DNA of 64,000 nt from a bacterium. GTDB taxonomy: Bacteria; Armatimonadota; Zipacnadia; Zipacnadales; Zipacnadaceae. Position numbers and translations under genes: made by a program. The stretch spans positions 1 through 64,000 of the forward strand of contig JAUVXR010000009.1 of NCBI GenBank assembly GCA_030603495.1, read 5' to 3'. The notes under the pieces are model-generated. The model searched no databases and was not told where the DNA came from. It worked only from the letters and a program-made list of their open reading frames with translations. Within the stretch, counting starts at the first letter, position 1; every line of letters begins with the position of its first letter. Shown here in pieces: positions 63,483 to 64,000 of the stretch.

Positions 63483-64000
63483 GGCTCCTGCAGCTCCCTT
63501 ATATCTCTTAGCTTCTCCTGGGCCTCTTCCGCGTGGAAGACCATCTGTATGTCCTCCAGCCGGAAATCGCCGTTCTCGATGTTGTATTCCAGGTTGCGGC
63601 CGATGACCATGTTATCTCCCGTGTATATTCGGACCTGCTCCGGACACTTAACCAAGTCTTGGTCAACGAAGTAGTCCAGGTTCCCGGCGGTAACGATCGC
63701 CTGCTTGCTCTTGAGCGTCACCTGCCCCGGACACTTGACTAGTTGCTCCTCCTGGTGCCAGCTTACCTTCTCTGTCGTGATAATTGCGCTGCGGTAGGAG
63801 ACAACGCGCACGTTCCCAACGACCTCAAAATCTCGGCTGGTCGTCTGGCCGCTGATCTCATCGGCAGTAACTCGCACCAGCGGAGCGCCCGCCTGGCCGT
63901 AGATGATGGCCTCTTCCAGTCCTTTGGCCTCGAGAATTTGACCCCCGCTGGCCATGCGAAGTTCCCGAAGCAGGGCGCGCCACGCCAACTGGCCGTCCTC
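63479..64000 (-). CDS. LptC/OstA-like protein, 5' end outside the window
   Basis: The frame is open to the window edge, so the N-terminus (normally a membrane anchor) is missing. The visible ~174 residues are strand-rich jellyroll repeats: AIIYGQAGAPLVRVTADEIS, RDFEVVGNVRVVSYRSAIIT, KVSWHQEEQLVKCPGQVTLK, NLDYFVDQDLVKCPEQVRIY. LptC links the LptBFG transporter to LptA; a second OstA-type protein is the alternative. It is translationally coupled to lptA. Confidence 0.75.
   Translation of the reverse strand, partial: EDGQLAWRALLRELRMASGGQILEAKGLEEAIIYGQAGAPLVRVTADEISGQTTSRDFEVVGNVRVVSYRSAIITTEKVSWHQEEQLVKCPGQVTLKSKQAIVTAGNLDYFVDQDLVKCPEQVRIYTGDNMVIGRNLEYNIENGDFRLEDIQMVFHAEEAQEKLRDIRELQEP

Noticed and set aside
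1-64000. CRISPR arrays, tRNA or rRNA genes
   Set aside because: No regularly spaced direct repeats, tRNA T-arm signatures in a cloverleaf context, or rRNA-like stretches were found on reading through.

Overview
The window looks like chromosomal DNA of an uncultured, fairly GC-rich, Gram-negative-type (diderm) bacterium. LptC/LptA-like LPS-export proteins at the right end point to an outer membrane. RodA and an MreB-like actin point to a rod wall machinery. The ybeY-pgpH-phoH block and smc-ftsY resemble the arrangement in Firmicutes and several deep-branching phyla. Large secreted proteins with DNRLRE, carboxypeptidase-regulatory and FlgD-like Ig modules recall Armatimonadota or other candidate phyla. 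I cannot assign a phylum from sequence alone.

Layout. 0-1 kb: 5' part of an IS1182-type transposase carrying a nonsense codon, with divergent promoters at its edge. 1-5.4 kb: a secreted DNRLRE protein, a frameshifted His/Cys-dyad protein, a sugar isomerase-like protein and a small unknown. 5.4-10.95 kb: an eroded surface-polysaccharide region, with one intact GT4 enzyme, GT2 and GT4 remnants, an IS3 end fused into a truncated propeller gene, a lone SIR2-domain protein and a truncated ABC-2 permease. 10.95-16.9 kb: molybdenum-cofactor genes (a moaA fragment, mog, a MoeA/periplasmic-binding fusion, a frameshifted moeA, mobA, fdhD). 17.1-19.2 kb: a SPOR protein and TldE. 19.3-24.9 kb, minus strand: ybeY, pgpH, phoH, a membrane protein, a HIT protein and an MreB-like protein. 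25-31 kb: an M24-like protein, smc and ftsY. 31-37.3 kb: a DUF2330 protein, then a minus-strand operon of rodA, an unknown gene and a TPR/HELGH protein. 37.4-45 kb: an alkylguanine-DNA methyltransferase, a 2037-residue secreted multidomain protein and a lipoprotein. 45-52.8 kb: a housekeeping run (gmk, coaC, coaB, metK, priA, def, fmt, TPR). 52.8-55.4 kb: a RACo-type corrinoid activator and a corrinoid protein. 55.5-61.3 kb: EamA-like, YfhO-like, B12/radical-SAM and polytopic membrane proteins. 61.4-64 kb: an M48 protease and lptA/lptC.

How it fits together. The housekeeping genes are tightly packed, often with 4-nt ATGA, GTGA or CTGA overlaps, and look intact. The first 15 kb is different: several genes stop at abrupt junctions or carry single-base lesions. 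This is either genuine decay around IS elements or assembly and base-call error in a metagenomic contig. No rRNA, tRNA or CRISPR array was recognised.
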